Assembly (NCBI GenBank): GCA_031549925.1
Contig: JAVBPA010000004.1
Location: 1-64,000 of the forward strand
Direction: 5' to 3'
Source: JAVBPA01 sp031549925
GTDB lineage: Bacteria > Bacillota > Clostridia > Oscillospirales > CAG-272
DNA length: 64,000 nt
Within the stretch, counting starts at the first letter, position 1, and each line of letters begins with the position of its first letter. This document shows positions 1-8,152 of the stretch, in pieces. The translations under genes and the position numbers were made by a program. A model generated the notes under the pieces. That model saw only the letters and a program-made list of their open reading frames with translations, ran no database searches and was not told the origin of the DNA.

Positions 1-82
1 AAAAAATAAAAATTATAAATATTAACATTTTGATGTAATGCAATTATATATATTTATAATTGTTTACTATAAGCGGAGCGGT

Positions 83-121
83 AAAAAAGGACATATCCAA
101 ATCAATAATATGTCCTTTTTT
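83..121. terminator. Intrinsic terminator downstream of the ManD-like gene
   Basis: A perfect 14-bp inverted repeat (83-96 with 108-121, 11-nt loop) has an A-run on one side and a T-run on the other. It could therefore end transcription in both directions. It lies 18 bases past the stop codon of the minus-strand dehydratase gene. The rest of 1-138 is AT-rich and shows no gene. Confidence 0.75.
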
Positions 122-138
122 TATTTTACCGTATGTTT

Positions 139-1338
139 TTACGGAGTGTGCGCGGAACCGTCCGGTAATCTGGTTTGTGTCCATTGAGTAACATTGTGTG
201 AACACGGATATTTAGCCGCTTCAGCTTCGTTTATATCAACACCAAGTCCGGGGCGTTCTGAAACATAAACAAAACCGTTTTTATATACAGGAGAACCTGG
301 AAAAACCTGTTCCAAGCGCTCACTTATACCTGCCCATTCCTGAATCCCGAAATTTGGCACCGTATAATCCAAATGCACATTAGCCGCGTGTCCGACAGGA
401 GATACATCGCCGGGACCGTGCCATGCTGTTCTTACGCCGAAAGCTTCGCATAATACTGCAAGTTTCCGAGCGGGGGTTATACCTCCTATTTCGCTTATAT
501 GAACCCGTATAAAATCAATGAGGCGTTCGCGTATTAGATAATCCCATTCTTTAGGGTTTACGAAAAGCTCACCCATTGCAAGCGGGGTTGTCGTTTGTGT
601 ACGCATTAACCGGAAATAATCACTCTGTTCGGGTGAAAGTAAATCTTCCAAAAAAAATAATCTGTACTTTTCAAGAGCCTTTGCCAATTGAACTGCTTGA
701 ATAGCCGGAACGCGTTCGTGTGTGTCATGGAGCAGTTCAATTTCGTCACCTATTTTTGTTCTAATATATTCGAAAAGATTTAAAGTATCGCGGTAATATT
801 TATCCGGATCATAATAAATTCCGTTTCTTGATCTTTCACAAAAAGGTTTTATTTGTCTGCCTCCATAACCTCCGAATTGTATTCTTACGTGAGTTACACC
901 TTCGGAAATAAAACGGAGTACATTTTCTTCCACTTGTTCAAGACTTCCTCCGTCCGCGTGGCGGTATACTCTAGCCCCGATTCGGCTTTGCCCTCCTAAA
1001 AGCTCATACAAAGGCATACCGGCACGTTTACCGGCGATATCCCAAAGAGCCATATCAACGCCTGACAGCGCATTATTTTCGGCAGGACCGTTACGCCAAT
1101 AAGCATTATGATTGACTGTTTGCCATATATCCTCAATATCAGAAACATCTCTGCCGATAAGCAGAGGAGACAAATAATCATTTACCAACAATTCGACAGC
1201 TCGCCATCTGTAAGCAAATGTAGCGCAGCCTAACCCGTAAAGCTCCGGTTCGTCTGTTTCTACTTTTACTACCGTCAAAGGGATACCTTCGGGAGCGGTA
1301 GAAATTGCTCTTATATTACGTATTTTATATTTTGACAT
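139..1338 (-). CDS. ManD/RspA-type sugar-acid dehydratase (enolase superfamily)
   Basis: This 399-residue protein is a full-length member of the mandelate racemase/muconate lactonizing group. The closest fit is the mannonate/gluconate dehydratase (ManD, RspA) family, which removes water from a sugar acid to give a 2-keto-3-deoxy acid. Metal ligands are visible at D205 (in HDTHE, with H207 two residues later), E231 (FLEDLLSPEQ) and E257 (MGELF). The family's R and Y appear at R152 and Y158, and the C-terminal blocks WHGPGDVSPV and VPNFGIQEW are present. The ATG at 1338 has no obvious ribosome site. It lies 173 bp downstream of a lactonase and an isomerase gene, suggesting a sugar-acid catabolic set. 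The substrate (mannonate, gluconate or another) cannot be read from sequence, and many family members have low activity. Confidence 0.85.
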   Translation of the reverse strand: MSKYKIRNIRAISTAPEGIPLTVVKVETDEPELYGLGCATFAYRWRAVELLVNDYLSPLLIGRDVSDIEDIWQTVNHNAYWRNGPAENNALSGVDMALWDIAGKRAGMPLYELLGGQSRIGARVYRHADGGSLEQVEENVLRFISEGVTHVRIQFGGYGGRQIKPFCERSRNGIYYDPDKYYRDTLNLFEYIRTKIGDEIELLHDTHERVPAIQAVQLAKALEKYRLFFLEDLLSPEQSDYFRLMRTQTTTPLAMGELFVNPKEWDYLIRERLIDFIRVHISEIGGITPARKLAVLCEAFGVRTAWHGPGDVSPVGHAANVHLDYTVPNFGIQEWAGISERLEQVFPGSPVYKNGFVYVSERPGLGVDINEAEAAKYPCSHNVTQWTQTRLPDGSAHTP

Positions 1339-1511
1339 AACATTAATTTAAGGGCGGGGAATTATAATTAAAACTCAGTTATGATAATCCTGTTTCGGTT
1401 ATAGTTATCATTTTATACAATGTAGTTATTATATTTAATTCCCTCTTTACCTGTTATTCCTCTCAAATAAAATATATTTATAATATAGTCGGTTATGTTT
1501 AAAATTTAATT

Positions 1512-2480
1512 TTAATAATTACCGATAAAAGAAGGAGATTGGAAAGGGTATGATGATATTATAATACCTGTATCCGCGTCGATGAATGTTATATTATCAG
1601 ATCCTTGATTGCACACACCGAGTGTATTATCAGGTAAATAATCCATGTGACGCGGAATATGACCTCCGCATGAAAAGTGTCCGGCAGGGTATAAAAGACC
1701 GTTTTCTTTAATATCAAAGCTTGCTATTGTATCGGTAAAACGGTTTGCCCCCCACAAACGCTTGCCGTCATTTGAAATACATAGTGTGGAACAATTGCTT
1801 TTTATTCTTTTCTCTTCTGAGATAATTCTTATTTCTTCGGGAAGGGTTGACAATACTTGAAGTATATAAAAATCGGGAAGTGAATAAACCAGTATTTCAT
1901 TTGAATATTCGGTTATCGCATACATTATTTTGTTATCGGAAGAAAAAGCCAGATGACGTACTCCGCGTCTATTTCCCGCAGGAGCTGTCTTTATACATTC
2001 AAGAGCGCCGTTTTCCGATATATTATAAACATAAATTACATCCTGCGCAATGTTAGCGGAATAAAGCGTCTTACTATCTTTTGATACATACGCGCTGTGG
2101 GTTCTTCCTCCCTGAATATAGTTGTGACATTCCCCGGTAAAATTTCCGCTCACCGGATCAAATGCGGCGGTACGGATATTTCCAGAACCATAACAAGAAC
2201 CGTAAAGAGTATGATTAAATTCATTGTAAGTAATATGACAAAGCGCGGAACATTCTGATTGATTTATAGAGGAAGTTAAAATTCCGTCTTTATAAGCATA
2301 AAAGACAGAAGAATTATCGCCTTCATGGGAAGCGAAAACATACCCGTCACCGAAACATACGAAAGCCGGAGCGTCAATTGTGTCTGAAAGTTCAGCAGGA
2401 GAGTAAACCCCCCTGCTTCCGGTATAAGAGCAAATAGTTCTTTGCGGATGTTTACCGAATCCCGATACTACCAATTTCAT
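1512..2480 (-). CDS. Lactonase-family seven-bladed beta-propeller protein
   Basis: The 322 residues show the repeating pattern of the YbhE/Pgl-type lactonase family (6-phosphogluconolactonase class), for example RGVRHLAFSSDNKIMYA and STLCISNDGKRLWGANR, each a propeller blade. The family hydrolyses sugar lactones to aldonic acids in the cytoplasm, and no signal peptide is present. The ATG overlaps the stop of the upstream isomerase gene as ATGA (2477-2480), so the two are probably translationally coupled. Next to a ManD-like dehydratase, it could supply the aldonate substrate. That assignment is inferred from context. Confidence 0.75.
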   Translation of the reverse strand: MKLVVSGFGKHPQRTICSYTGSRGVYSPAELSDTIDAPAFVCFGDGYVFASHEGDNSSVFYAYKDGILTSSINQSECSALCHITYNEFNHTLYGSCYGSGNIRTAAFDPVSGNFTGECHNYIQGGRTHSAYVSKDSKTLYSANIAQDVIYVYNISENGALECIKTAPAGNRRGVRHLAFSSDNKIMYAITEYSNEILVYSLPDFYILQVLSTLPEEIRIISEEKRIKSNCSTLCISNDGKRLWGANRFTDTIASFDIKENGLLYPAGHFSCGGHIPRHMDYLPDNTLGVCNQGSDNITFIDADTGIIISSYPFQSPSFIGNY

Positions 2481-3265
2481 TTGTTTATTCCGAGAACAGC
2501 AAGGCGTTCGCGTAAAAATTCCGCTGCCATAGCTATATCGGCTTCCGGAGTTTCTCCTACTTCTCTTTCTATAGTTAAAAATCCGTCAAATCCAGACGCT
2601 GATAGCGCGGGGAGATATGTATCAAAGTTTACTCCGCCTTTTCCGAGAGGAAGTTCCAGATATCCTCCGTTATCAAGCATGATACCGTCTTTTGCGTGGG
2701 TATGGACTATATATTTTTTTAATGAATTTACCGCTTGAACAGGATCGTCCGCGACACACATAACAAGATTCGCCGGGTCAAAGTTTACCCTTACTCCCAT
2801 TGCGCCTAAACTGTCCAAAAAATCACCCAGTACAGCAGCTTTTTCCGGACCGGTTTCCACCGCAAAAGCAGCTTCCATCGAATCCGCGTAAAGAGCAAGT
2901 TCGCGGCAAGCGGCACGCATAATTTCTTTGGTTTTATTTTCTTTTTCCGGAACAACGCCTATATGTGTTGTAACTACGCTGCATTCGAGTTTTTTTGCCA
3001 AATCGACAACGCGTTTGGATTTTTCGACAAGTTCCGCGTTACGGGATTCGTCAGTAAAACCGTGTCCGAAATCACCGCATAAAGCGGAAAAGACAAGACC
3101 GTTTGATTTTACTATATCCAAAGTCTCTTTTATTTGAGAGGGAGTCCAATTTATTTCTCCGCTTGTTGCGTATTTTTGAATACCCTGTAAACCGAGAGCA
3201 GCCGCTTTTTTAACGCCTGTAACAAAATCACATCTGAATGATTCAACCATTACTCCAATTTTCAT
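2477..3265 (-). CDS. Sugar phosphate isomerase/epimerase (xylose isomerase-like TIM barrel)
   Basis: This 262-residue protein fits the AP-endonuclease-2/xylose-isomerase-like TIM barrel family. The usual metal-binding positions can be seen: E in AVETG, D in VNFDPANLV, H in VHTHAKDG and the closing E in FLTIERE. Such enzymes interconvert ketoses, aldoses or epimers, including inosose and hydroxypyruvate derivatives, and the exact substrate is unknown. The gene is first in a minus-strand group with the lactonase (4-nt overlap) and, after a gap, the ManD-like dehydratase. The ATG at 3265 is preceded by a purine-rich AAGAGGAG ribosome site. Confidence 0.8.
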   Translation of the reverse strand: MKIGVMVESFRCDFVTGVKKAAALGLQGIQKYATSGEINWTPSQIKETLDIVKSNGLVFSALCGDFGHGFTDESRNAELVEKSKRVVDLAKKLECSVVTTHIGVVPEKENKTKEIMRAACRELALYADSMEAAFAVETGPEKAAVLGDFLDSLGAMGVRVNFDPANLVMCVADDPVQAVNSLKKYIVHTHAKDGIMLDNGGYLELPLGKGGVNFDTYLPALSASGFDGFLTIEREVGETPEADIAMAAEFLRERLAVLGINK

Positions 3266-3471
3266 TTATGTTTTCTCCTCTTAATATTTAAATATTATTT
3301 GAAACAATTTATAAAATATCAATATAATTTTATATGCTGTAGTATTTATAAAATGCGAATTAAGATAAATCAAAAGATTGAAAGATGTAATAATTCGAAT
3401 TGAATGTTTTTGGAGATAAATTTTTTAATCCGGATTTATAATATAATTTTTATTATATATTCAGAAAAAAA

Positions 3472-4335
3472 TCACTTTATTCCGTTTAAATCGTCTCTCA
3501 TCATAATTGCCGCTTTCCTTGCGCAATCTATATAATCATCGGCAGCTTTCCCCATTGTCTTATAAGCACACATGATACCGCGTGAATTATTTACGATAAC
3601 CCCGCATCCGTTTGCATCAAAAGCCGCTTTTATATCGGAGGCGCGTCCGCCTTGGGAACCATATCCGGGGACAAGCAAAAATGTATTCGGGAGCTTTAAT
3701 CGAAGCTTTTGTAATTGTTCGGGATAAGTAGCTCCCGCAACGGCTCCTACTCTGTTATACCCGAATTTTCCTTCTGTTTCGCTGCCCCATTGAGCTATTT
3801 TTTCTCCTACAGCTTCATAAAGAAGGATATCACCGCAGCTTTTTTCTTGAAATTCAGCAGAAGAGGGATTTGATGTGCGGGCTAATACGAAAATAGTTTT
3901 ATCATACTTTACAGCGGCTTTAATAAAAGGGATAATTCCGTCGCTTCCGAGATAAGGGTTGACTGTGAGACAATCCGCTCCCGATGAATATTGTCCGAAA
4001 GCCGCTTCCGCGTAACTTTCCGCCGTCGGACCGATATCTCCGCGTTTTGCGTCCAGAATAACATAAAATCCTGCTTCTTTCGCATATTTTATTATACGGT
4101 CAAGCGCGTGAAGTCCGGCTAGTCCGTATCTCTCAAAATATGCGGACTGAGGTTTTACAGCCGGAATTATGTCAGCGGTTGCATCCATTAAATCACGGCA
4201 AAAAATAAACAGAGCTTCCTCGACCGATAAATCATCTTTCATCGGCTGCGGCATATAATCCAGAAGCGGGTCAAGCCCCATAACTGTCGGATTATTCTTT
4301 TTGTTTATGGATTCAATTAAAATATCAAACGACAT
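3472..4335 (-). CDS. pyrF: Orotidine 5'-phosphate decarboxylase, type 2
   Basis: PyrF carries out the last step of UMP synthesis, decarboxylating OMP. The 287 residues match the longer type 2 form common in Clostridia and actinobacteria. The catalytic D-K-D array is visible in DAKRGDIGPT, and the phosphate/base-binding segments NPYLGSDGI, VPGYGSQGG and NNSRGIM are present. The start ATG (4335) is one base downstream of the pyrC stop (TGA-T-ATG), so the two genes form a tightly coupled pyrimidine operon. No attenuator or PyrR-binding leader is obvious upstream of the pair. Confidence 0.95.
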   Translation of the reverse strand: MSFDILIESINKKNNPTVMGLDPLLDYMPQPMKDDLSVEEALFIFCRDLMDATADIIPAVKPQSAYFERYGLAGLHALDRIIKYAKEAGFYVILDAKRGDIGPTAESYAEAAFGQYSSGADCLTVNPYLGSDGIIPFIKAAVKYDKTIFVLARTSNPSSAEFQEKSCGDILLYEAVGEKIAQWGSETEGKFGYNRVGAVAGATYPEQLQKLRLKLPNTFLLVPGYGSQGGRASDIKAAFDANGCGVIVNNSRGIMCAYKTMGKAADDYIDCARKAAIMMRDDLNGIK

Positions 4336-4336
4336 A

Positions 4337-5359
4337 TCAATAAATTATCTCCCCGTATAATTGGAAGCCATCATAAGGCGTATTTTTAGATTTTCCTTTT
4401 ATTTTATCTGAATTAAATATAAATTTTTTATCTGTATCAATTTTTATCTTCTTTTTCGGCTGTTCAATACCGATTATTTTCGCGGGATTTGACGACATCA
4501 GCCCGAACAACTTTTCAAGCGTTATATAACCGGGTTTGACTAAATAGGTGTAACTGACTGCAAAAGCGCTTTGCAAACCTATAATTCCGTTCGGAGATGT
4601 AAATGAATTTTTTTCATCCGAAGTATGCGGAGCATGGTCTGTCGAAATACAGTCGATTGTATTATCAATTATAGCTTCGATAACGGCGAGACGATCGCGC
4701 TCGCTCATAAGAGGCGGATTCATTTGTGCGTTTGTTCCTATACGCAAAAAGTCCTCGTTTGTCAAGCTGAAATAATGAGGACATGTTTCGGCAGTTACCG
4801 CTAATTTTCGGCGTTTGGCATTACGTATAAGCGAGAGGGATTTTTCGGATGAAACATGCGCGATGTGGAGACGGCATCCGGTTTCTTCGGCAATAAGTAA
4901 ATCGCGGGCAATCATTACCGACTCGGCCAGAGCGGGGGAATTTTTCGCAAGCTTTAATTCCTCCGGGTGCGAAATTATTAAATAACCGTATTCCGCGCAT
5001 TTTTTCATAGCCTGATACATAACTAGAGAATCGGAAACAGGGCGTCCGTCATCGGTAAAAGCGACAGCTCCGGCAAGTTTGAGGGATTTATAATCGCAAA
5101 GTTCTTCTCCCGCGCTTTTTTTAGTTATAGCGGCTGCCGGATATATTTCCGCATGTCCGCAGACCGCGGCTTTATCTTTTATATATTTTATTATATCTGC
5201 GCAGTCACAAACCGGCGAAGTGTTCGGCATACAAACAACGGCTCCATATCCTCCGTATTCGGCAGCTTCCGTTCCGCTTTCAATATCCTCTTTTTGCGTT
5301 TGCCCCGGATCACGTAAATGACAATGCAAATCAAAAAATGCGTTCGTTTCAATTATCAT
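4337..5359 (-). CDS. pyrC: Dihydroorotase, class I, short form
   Basis: PyrC cyclises carbamoyl-aspartate to dihydroorotate. Class I signatures are clear: DLHCHLRDPGQ near the N-terminus, FTDDGRP, ETCPHYFSL and CISTDHAPHT. At 340 residues it is much shorter than the usual 420-430. The HLRDPGQ motif starts around residue 12 rather than about 60, and an in-frame stop just upstream of the ATG rules out a longer start. The C-terminus stops after KNTPYDGFQLYGEIIY without the final strand. The small beta-sandwich built from both termini thus appears reduced, while the catalytic barrel looks intact. The gene is coupled to pyrF with a one-base gap. Confidence 0.93.
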   Translation of the reverse strand: MIIETNAFFDLHCHLRDPGQTQKEDIESGTEAAEYGGYGAVVCMPNTSPVCDCADIIKYIKDKAAVCGHAEIYPAAAITKKSAGEELCDYKSLKLAGAVAFTDDGRPVSDSLVMYQAMKKCAEYGYLIISHPEELKLAKNSPALAESVMIARDLLIAEETGCRLHIAHVSSEKSLSLIRNAKRRKLAVTAETCPHYFSLTNEDFLRIGTNAQMNPPLMSERDRLAVIEAIIDNTIDCISTDHAPHTSDEKNSFTSPNGIIGLQSAFAVSYTYLVKPGYITLEKLFGLMSSNPAKIIGIEQPKKKIKIDTDKKFIFNSDKIKGKSKNTPYDGFQLYGEIIY

Positions 5360-5467
5360 AATTATGTTTCAATTCTTCTTTTTATATTAAATCTATAGCG
5401 AAACTTACATAACATATATATTTATTAAAGCTCTTCATTCGGTGCATTTTTCGTTATAAAAATCCGT

Positions 5468-6103
5468 TTATTTTATCATATATCCTTGCCCGCGTATTGT
5501 GGAAATAAGTTCGACTCCCGCTTTTTCATCCAGTTTTTCGCGGAGATAACGTATGTATACATCCACTACATTAGTACTTCCTGCATAACCGTAATTCCAA
5601 ACATACCGTATTAATTCCTCGCGTGTAACCGCTCTTCCGCGGTTTTTCAGGAGATATTTTAAAAGTTCGGCTTCTTTCCGTGTTAGAACAGATTTAATGT
5701 CCATATAAGATACTGTACATTCATCCAAATCGAGTTCGATTTCCGCCGCTTTTTTCTCCGCTTTTATTTCCGGTTCTGAATATTTATATGATTCTTGTTT
5801 GTATTTATCTGAAACCGCAGAAATAAAATCCGCTACAATAAAAGGGCGGACAAAAACATCCGGTGACGGATAGATCATCGGCTCATCCATATCATTGTTA
5901 ATAAATAAAATTTTCGGATCAGGTATATCGGAGATAAATTCGTATTCCGAGATATAAAGAATTGCATGCGGAAGAGGATTAGGAAGATTTTTATAAATTT
6001 CTGTTTTCATTCCGTTTTTTTCAATTTCAAGAGATAGCATACGGATAAAAATTGAATCAAATCCGATAATAATGATCGGAGGGGTTATCAATAGATTTTG
6101 CAT
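5468..6103 (-). CDS. OmpR/PhoB-type winged-helix regulator with degenerate receiver
   Basis: Residues about 115-211 form an OmpR/PhoB winged-helix DNA-binding domain (SVLTRKEAELLKYLLKNRG, YVRYL-type recognition helix, terminal IRGQGYMIK). Residues 1-105 have the length and hydrophobic strand pattern of a receiver domain. However, I cannot find the acidic pair or a phospho-accepting Asp in a normal context, so it is probably not phosphorylated. No histidine kinase gene lies nearby. It sits about 100 bp downstream of pyrC's start region on the same strand and about 100 bp from the thioesterase gene. Its target is unknown. Confidence 0.75.
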   Translation of the reverse strand: MQNLLITPPIIIIGFDSIFIRMLSLEIEKNGMKTEIYKNLPNPLPHAILYISEYEFISDIPDPKILFINNDMDEPMIYPSPDVFVRPFIVADFISAVSDKYKQESYKYSEPEIKAEKKAAEIELDLDECTVSYMDIKSVLTRKEAELLKYLLKNRGRAVTREELIRYVWNYGYAGSTNVVDVYIRYLREKLDEKAGVELISTIRGQGYMIK

Positions 6104-6163
6104 TCTTATTTAATTTTTGATTTAATATAAAATAGATTATTATAAAAAACAAAATATTTAAAT

Positions 6164-6209
6164 GAACCGTAAAAAAGCTTTTCTTTTGTCGATTCTTTTT
6201 TTACAGTTC
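6164..6209 (-). terminator. Terminator-like hairpin at the end of the thioesterase gene
   Basis: A near-perfect inverted repeat (6164-6176 with 6196-6209, one G-U pair on the minus strand) overlaps the thioesterase stop codon. It has an A/T-rich arm that could act as a U-tract. It plausibly ends the aldolase-thioesterase transcript, but the stem is AT-heavy. Confidence 0.45.
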
Positions 6210-6977
6210 GGTATCGCGTTTCTTTTGTTTACTTTCTTCAATTAATGATTTCGGCGCAAGCTTAATATAAGCTTCCACAGCTGTTACACCGTTTTCCTTT
6301 TGAGCTTTTAAATAATAATTTACACCGTCCGGCGAACCGTAATTTATTTTTATAACATCGCCGAGAGCTGATTCTGTCCGGTAAGATATCGAACATGAGG
6401 AAATACGTTTGCCTTCAAGATCATCGTTCGGTATAAAACCATAAAGCATATCGGGGTAAAAAGTATTATTCATATGGCGGTTAATATCAACGTCTCCGTA
6501 ATATATAGTTCTGTCTCCCGCATGATTTAATTTTAAATCGCTTGGGATAACAACCCGGAGCGGAACCGGAACATCAAGAAGTTCGTCAATTTCCATCGAA
6601 AAAGGAACTTCTGAAGGTTTATATATTCTTCTGTCATTAATACCGACCAAAGCCCATACGGAATTTAATTGAGCGGATAAATTCCCGGAAGAATCATAAA
6701 TTTCACCGCATCTGTTAAATGCCGCAAGTGTCGAAGGACAAGGCCATGTCGAAACGCGTATTTTTTCGTATTTATATAACGGACGGTAATATTTTATTGC
6801 GATACGGCTTAGAAAGAAAGCATAACCGCGTTCACGCAATCTGTCGTTTGATAATCCTGTATCGCGCAGATGCCAATCCGCAGCTTCCTGCATATAACGC
6901 AGGATAGCGGACGGACGTGCCATATCGTAATAATCGGTATCATGGGCAGATACCATCATATCAGTATAATATTTCAT
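6201..6977 (-). CDS. Acyl-ACP thioesterase (FatA/FatB-like double hotdog)
   Basis: This 258-residue cytoplasmic enzyme releases free fatty acids from acyl-ACP. The N-terminal hotdog carries DYYDMARPSAILRYMQEAA, and the C-terminal hotdog carries DVNRHMNNTFYPDML, the DxNxHxNN-type segment that holds the family's catalytic Asp/Asn/His. Length matches bacterial acyl-ACP thioesterases of Clostridia. It begins 27 bp after the class II aldolase gene on the same strand and is probably co-transcribed with it. Chain-length preference cannot be read from sequence. Confidence 0.88.
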   Translation of the reverse strand: MKYYTDMMVSAHDTDYYDMARPSAILRYMQEAADWHLRDTGLSNDRLRERGYAFFLSRIAIKYYRPLYKYEKIRVSTWPCPSTLAAFNRCGEIYDSSGNLSAQLNSVWALVGINDRRIYKPSEVPFSMEIDELLDVPVPLRVVIPSDLKLNHAGDRTIYYGDVDINRHMNNTFYPDMLYGFIPNDDLEGKRISSCSISYRTESALGDVIKINYGSPDGVNYYLKAQKENGVTAVEAYIKLAPKSLIEESKQKKRDTEL

Positions 6978-7004
6978 TTTTTTCGGTTATTCCGGCTATA
7001 TTGT

Positions 7005-7937
7005 TTATGCTTTGCCTGCTGAACCGAGAACAGTTGTTATCTTATGTACCACCATGTTTTTTACTTCATCACGGGCGACTTTCAAATATTCTCTGGGATC
7101 GAATTTTTCGGGTTCGTTTGCGAAAACTCTGCGTACACCTGCTGTAAAAGCTAAACGTATATCGGAATCTATGTTTATTTTACAAACAGAAAGAGAAGCC
7201 GCGTGACGGAGCATTTCCTCCGGAACACCTTGCGCTCCTGCCATTTTTCCTCCGCAAGCATTTATCTCATCGACAAGAGCCGGAACAACGCTTGACGCGC
7301 CGTGAAGCACTATCGGAAAACCCGGAACAAGTTCGGATATTTTTTCGAGTATATCAAAACGAAGCTTTGCTTCTCCTTTGAATTTAAACGCGCCGTGGCT
7401 TGTACCGATTGCTATAGCGAGAGAATCTACTCCGGTTTTAGTTACAAATTCGTAAACTTCCGAGGGATTTGTGAATTTAGCATCATCGTCGTTAACATTT
7501 ACATCATCTTCTATACCGGCAAGCTTACCGAGTTCGCCTTCAACAACGACTCCTCTTGCGTGGGCATATTCAACTACTTTTTTAGTCAAAGCTATATTTT
7601 CTTCAAAAGAATATTTTGAACCGTCAATCATAACCGAAGTGAAGCCGCCGTCGATACACGATTTGCAAATTTCAAAATCAGCTCCGTGATCCAAATGGAG
7701 TGCGATATCCAGTCCGGGATTATCGATTATAGCAGCTTGAACCAGAGCCATTAAATAAGCGTGTTTTGCATATTTGCGTGCTCCTGCCGAAACTTGCATT
7801 ATTACCGGAGATTTCGTTTCCGCCGCAGCTTCGGCGATAGCTTGGATTATTTCCATATTGTTTATATTAAACGCTCCTACAGCGTATCCTCCGGCGTATG
7901 CGCGTTTAAACATTTCTGTGGTTGTAACTAATGCCAT
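7005..7937 (-). CDS. fba: Class II fructose-1,6-bisphosphate aldolase
   Basis: A 310-residue zinc-dependent aldolase that cleaves or forms fructose 1,6-bisphosphate in glycolysis and gluconeogenesis. The zinc and catalytic segments are present: ALHLDHGAD, VVEGELGKLAG, AIAIGTSHGAFK and PIVLHGASSV, followed by KINIDSDIRLAFT. The start ATG has an AGGAGAAAG ribosome site. A sigma-A-like promoter is visible upstream (7978-8006). Tagatose-bisphosphate aldolases share the fold, but the general layout fits FBA best. Confidence 0.93.
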   Translation of the reverse strand: MALVTTTEMFKRAYAGGYAVGAFNINNMEIIQAIAEAAAETKSPVIMQVSAGARKYAKHAYLMALVQAAIIDNPGLDIALHLDHGADFEICKSCIDGGFTSVMIDGSKYSFEENIALTKKVVEYAHARGVVVEGELGKLAGIEDDVNVNDDDAKFTNPSEVYEFVTKTGVDSLAIAIGTSHGAFKFKGEAKLRFDILEKISELVPGFPIVLHGASSVVPALVDEINACGGKMAGAQGVPEEMLRHAASLSVCKINIDSDIRLAFTAGVRRVFANEPEKFDPREYLKVARDEVKNMVVHKITTVLGSAGKA

Positions 7938-7977
7938 CTTATTTCTTTCTCCTGTATTTATAATTTTATTCTCTATT

Positions 7978-8006
7978 ATTTTAACTCTTTTTTTGTTTTA
8001 AATCAA
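7978..8006 (-). promoter_or_regulatory. Sigma-A promoter for the aldolase gene
   Basis: Read on the minus strand: TTGATT, a 17-base spacer, then TAAAAT, ending about 40 bases before the aldolase start codon. Confidence 0.55.
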
Positions 8007-8152
8007 GTATAATAGATTAATAATTATATCAAAAAGATTATAAGATAAAAAAGATATTGCGATACGGAGATATTTTATAAAAAGCTATTCCATAAAGAGA
8101 AGTTATGTATTATAATACTATAAAAAATATAAATACCAAGGAAAAAATTATA

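Noticed and set aside
8105..8152. Upstream in-frame ATG for mnmE.
   Set aside because: Ribosome site is weak and the extra 16 residues are not in the family. The ATG at 8153 has AAGGA at good spacing.
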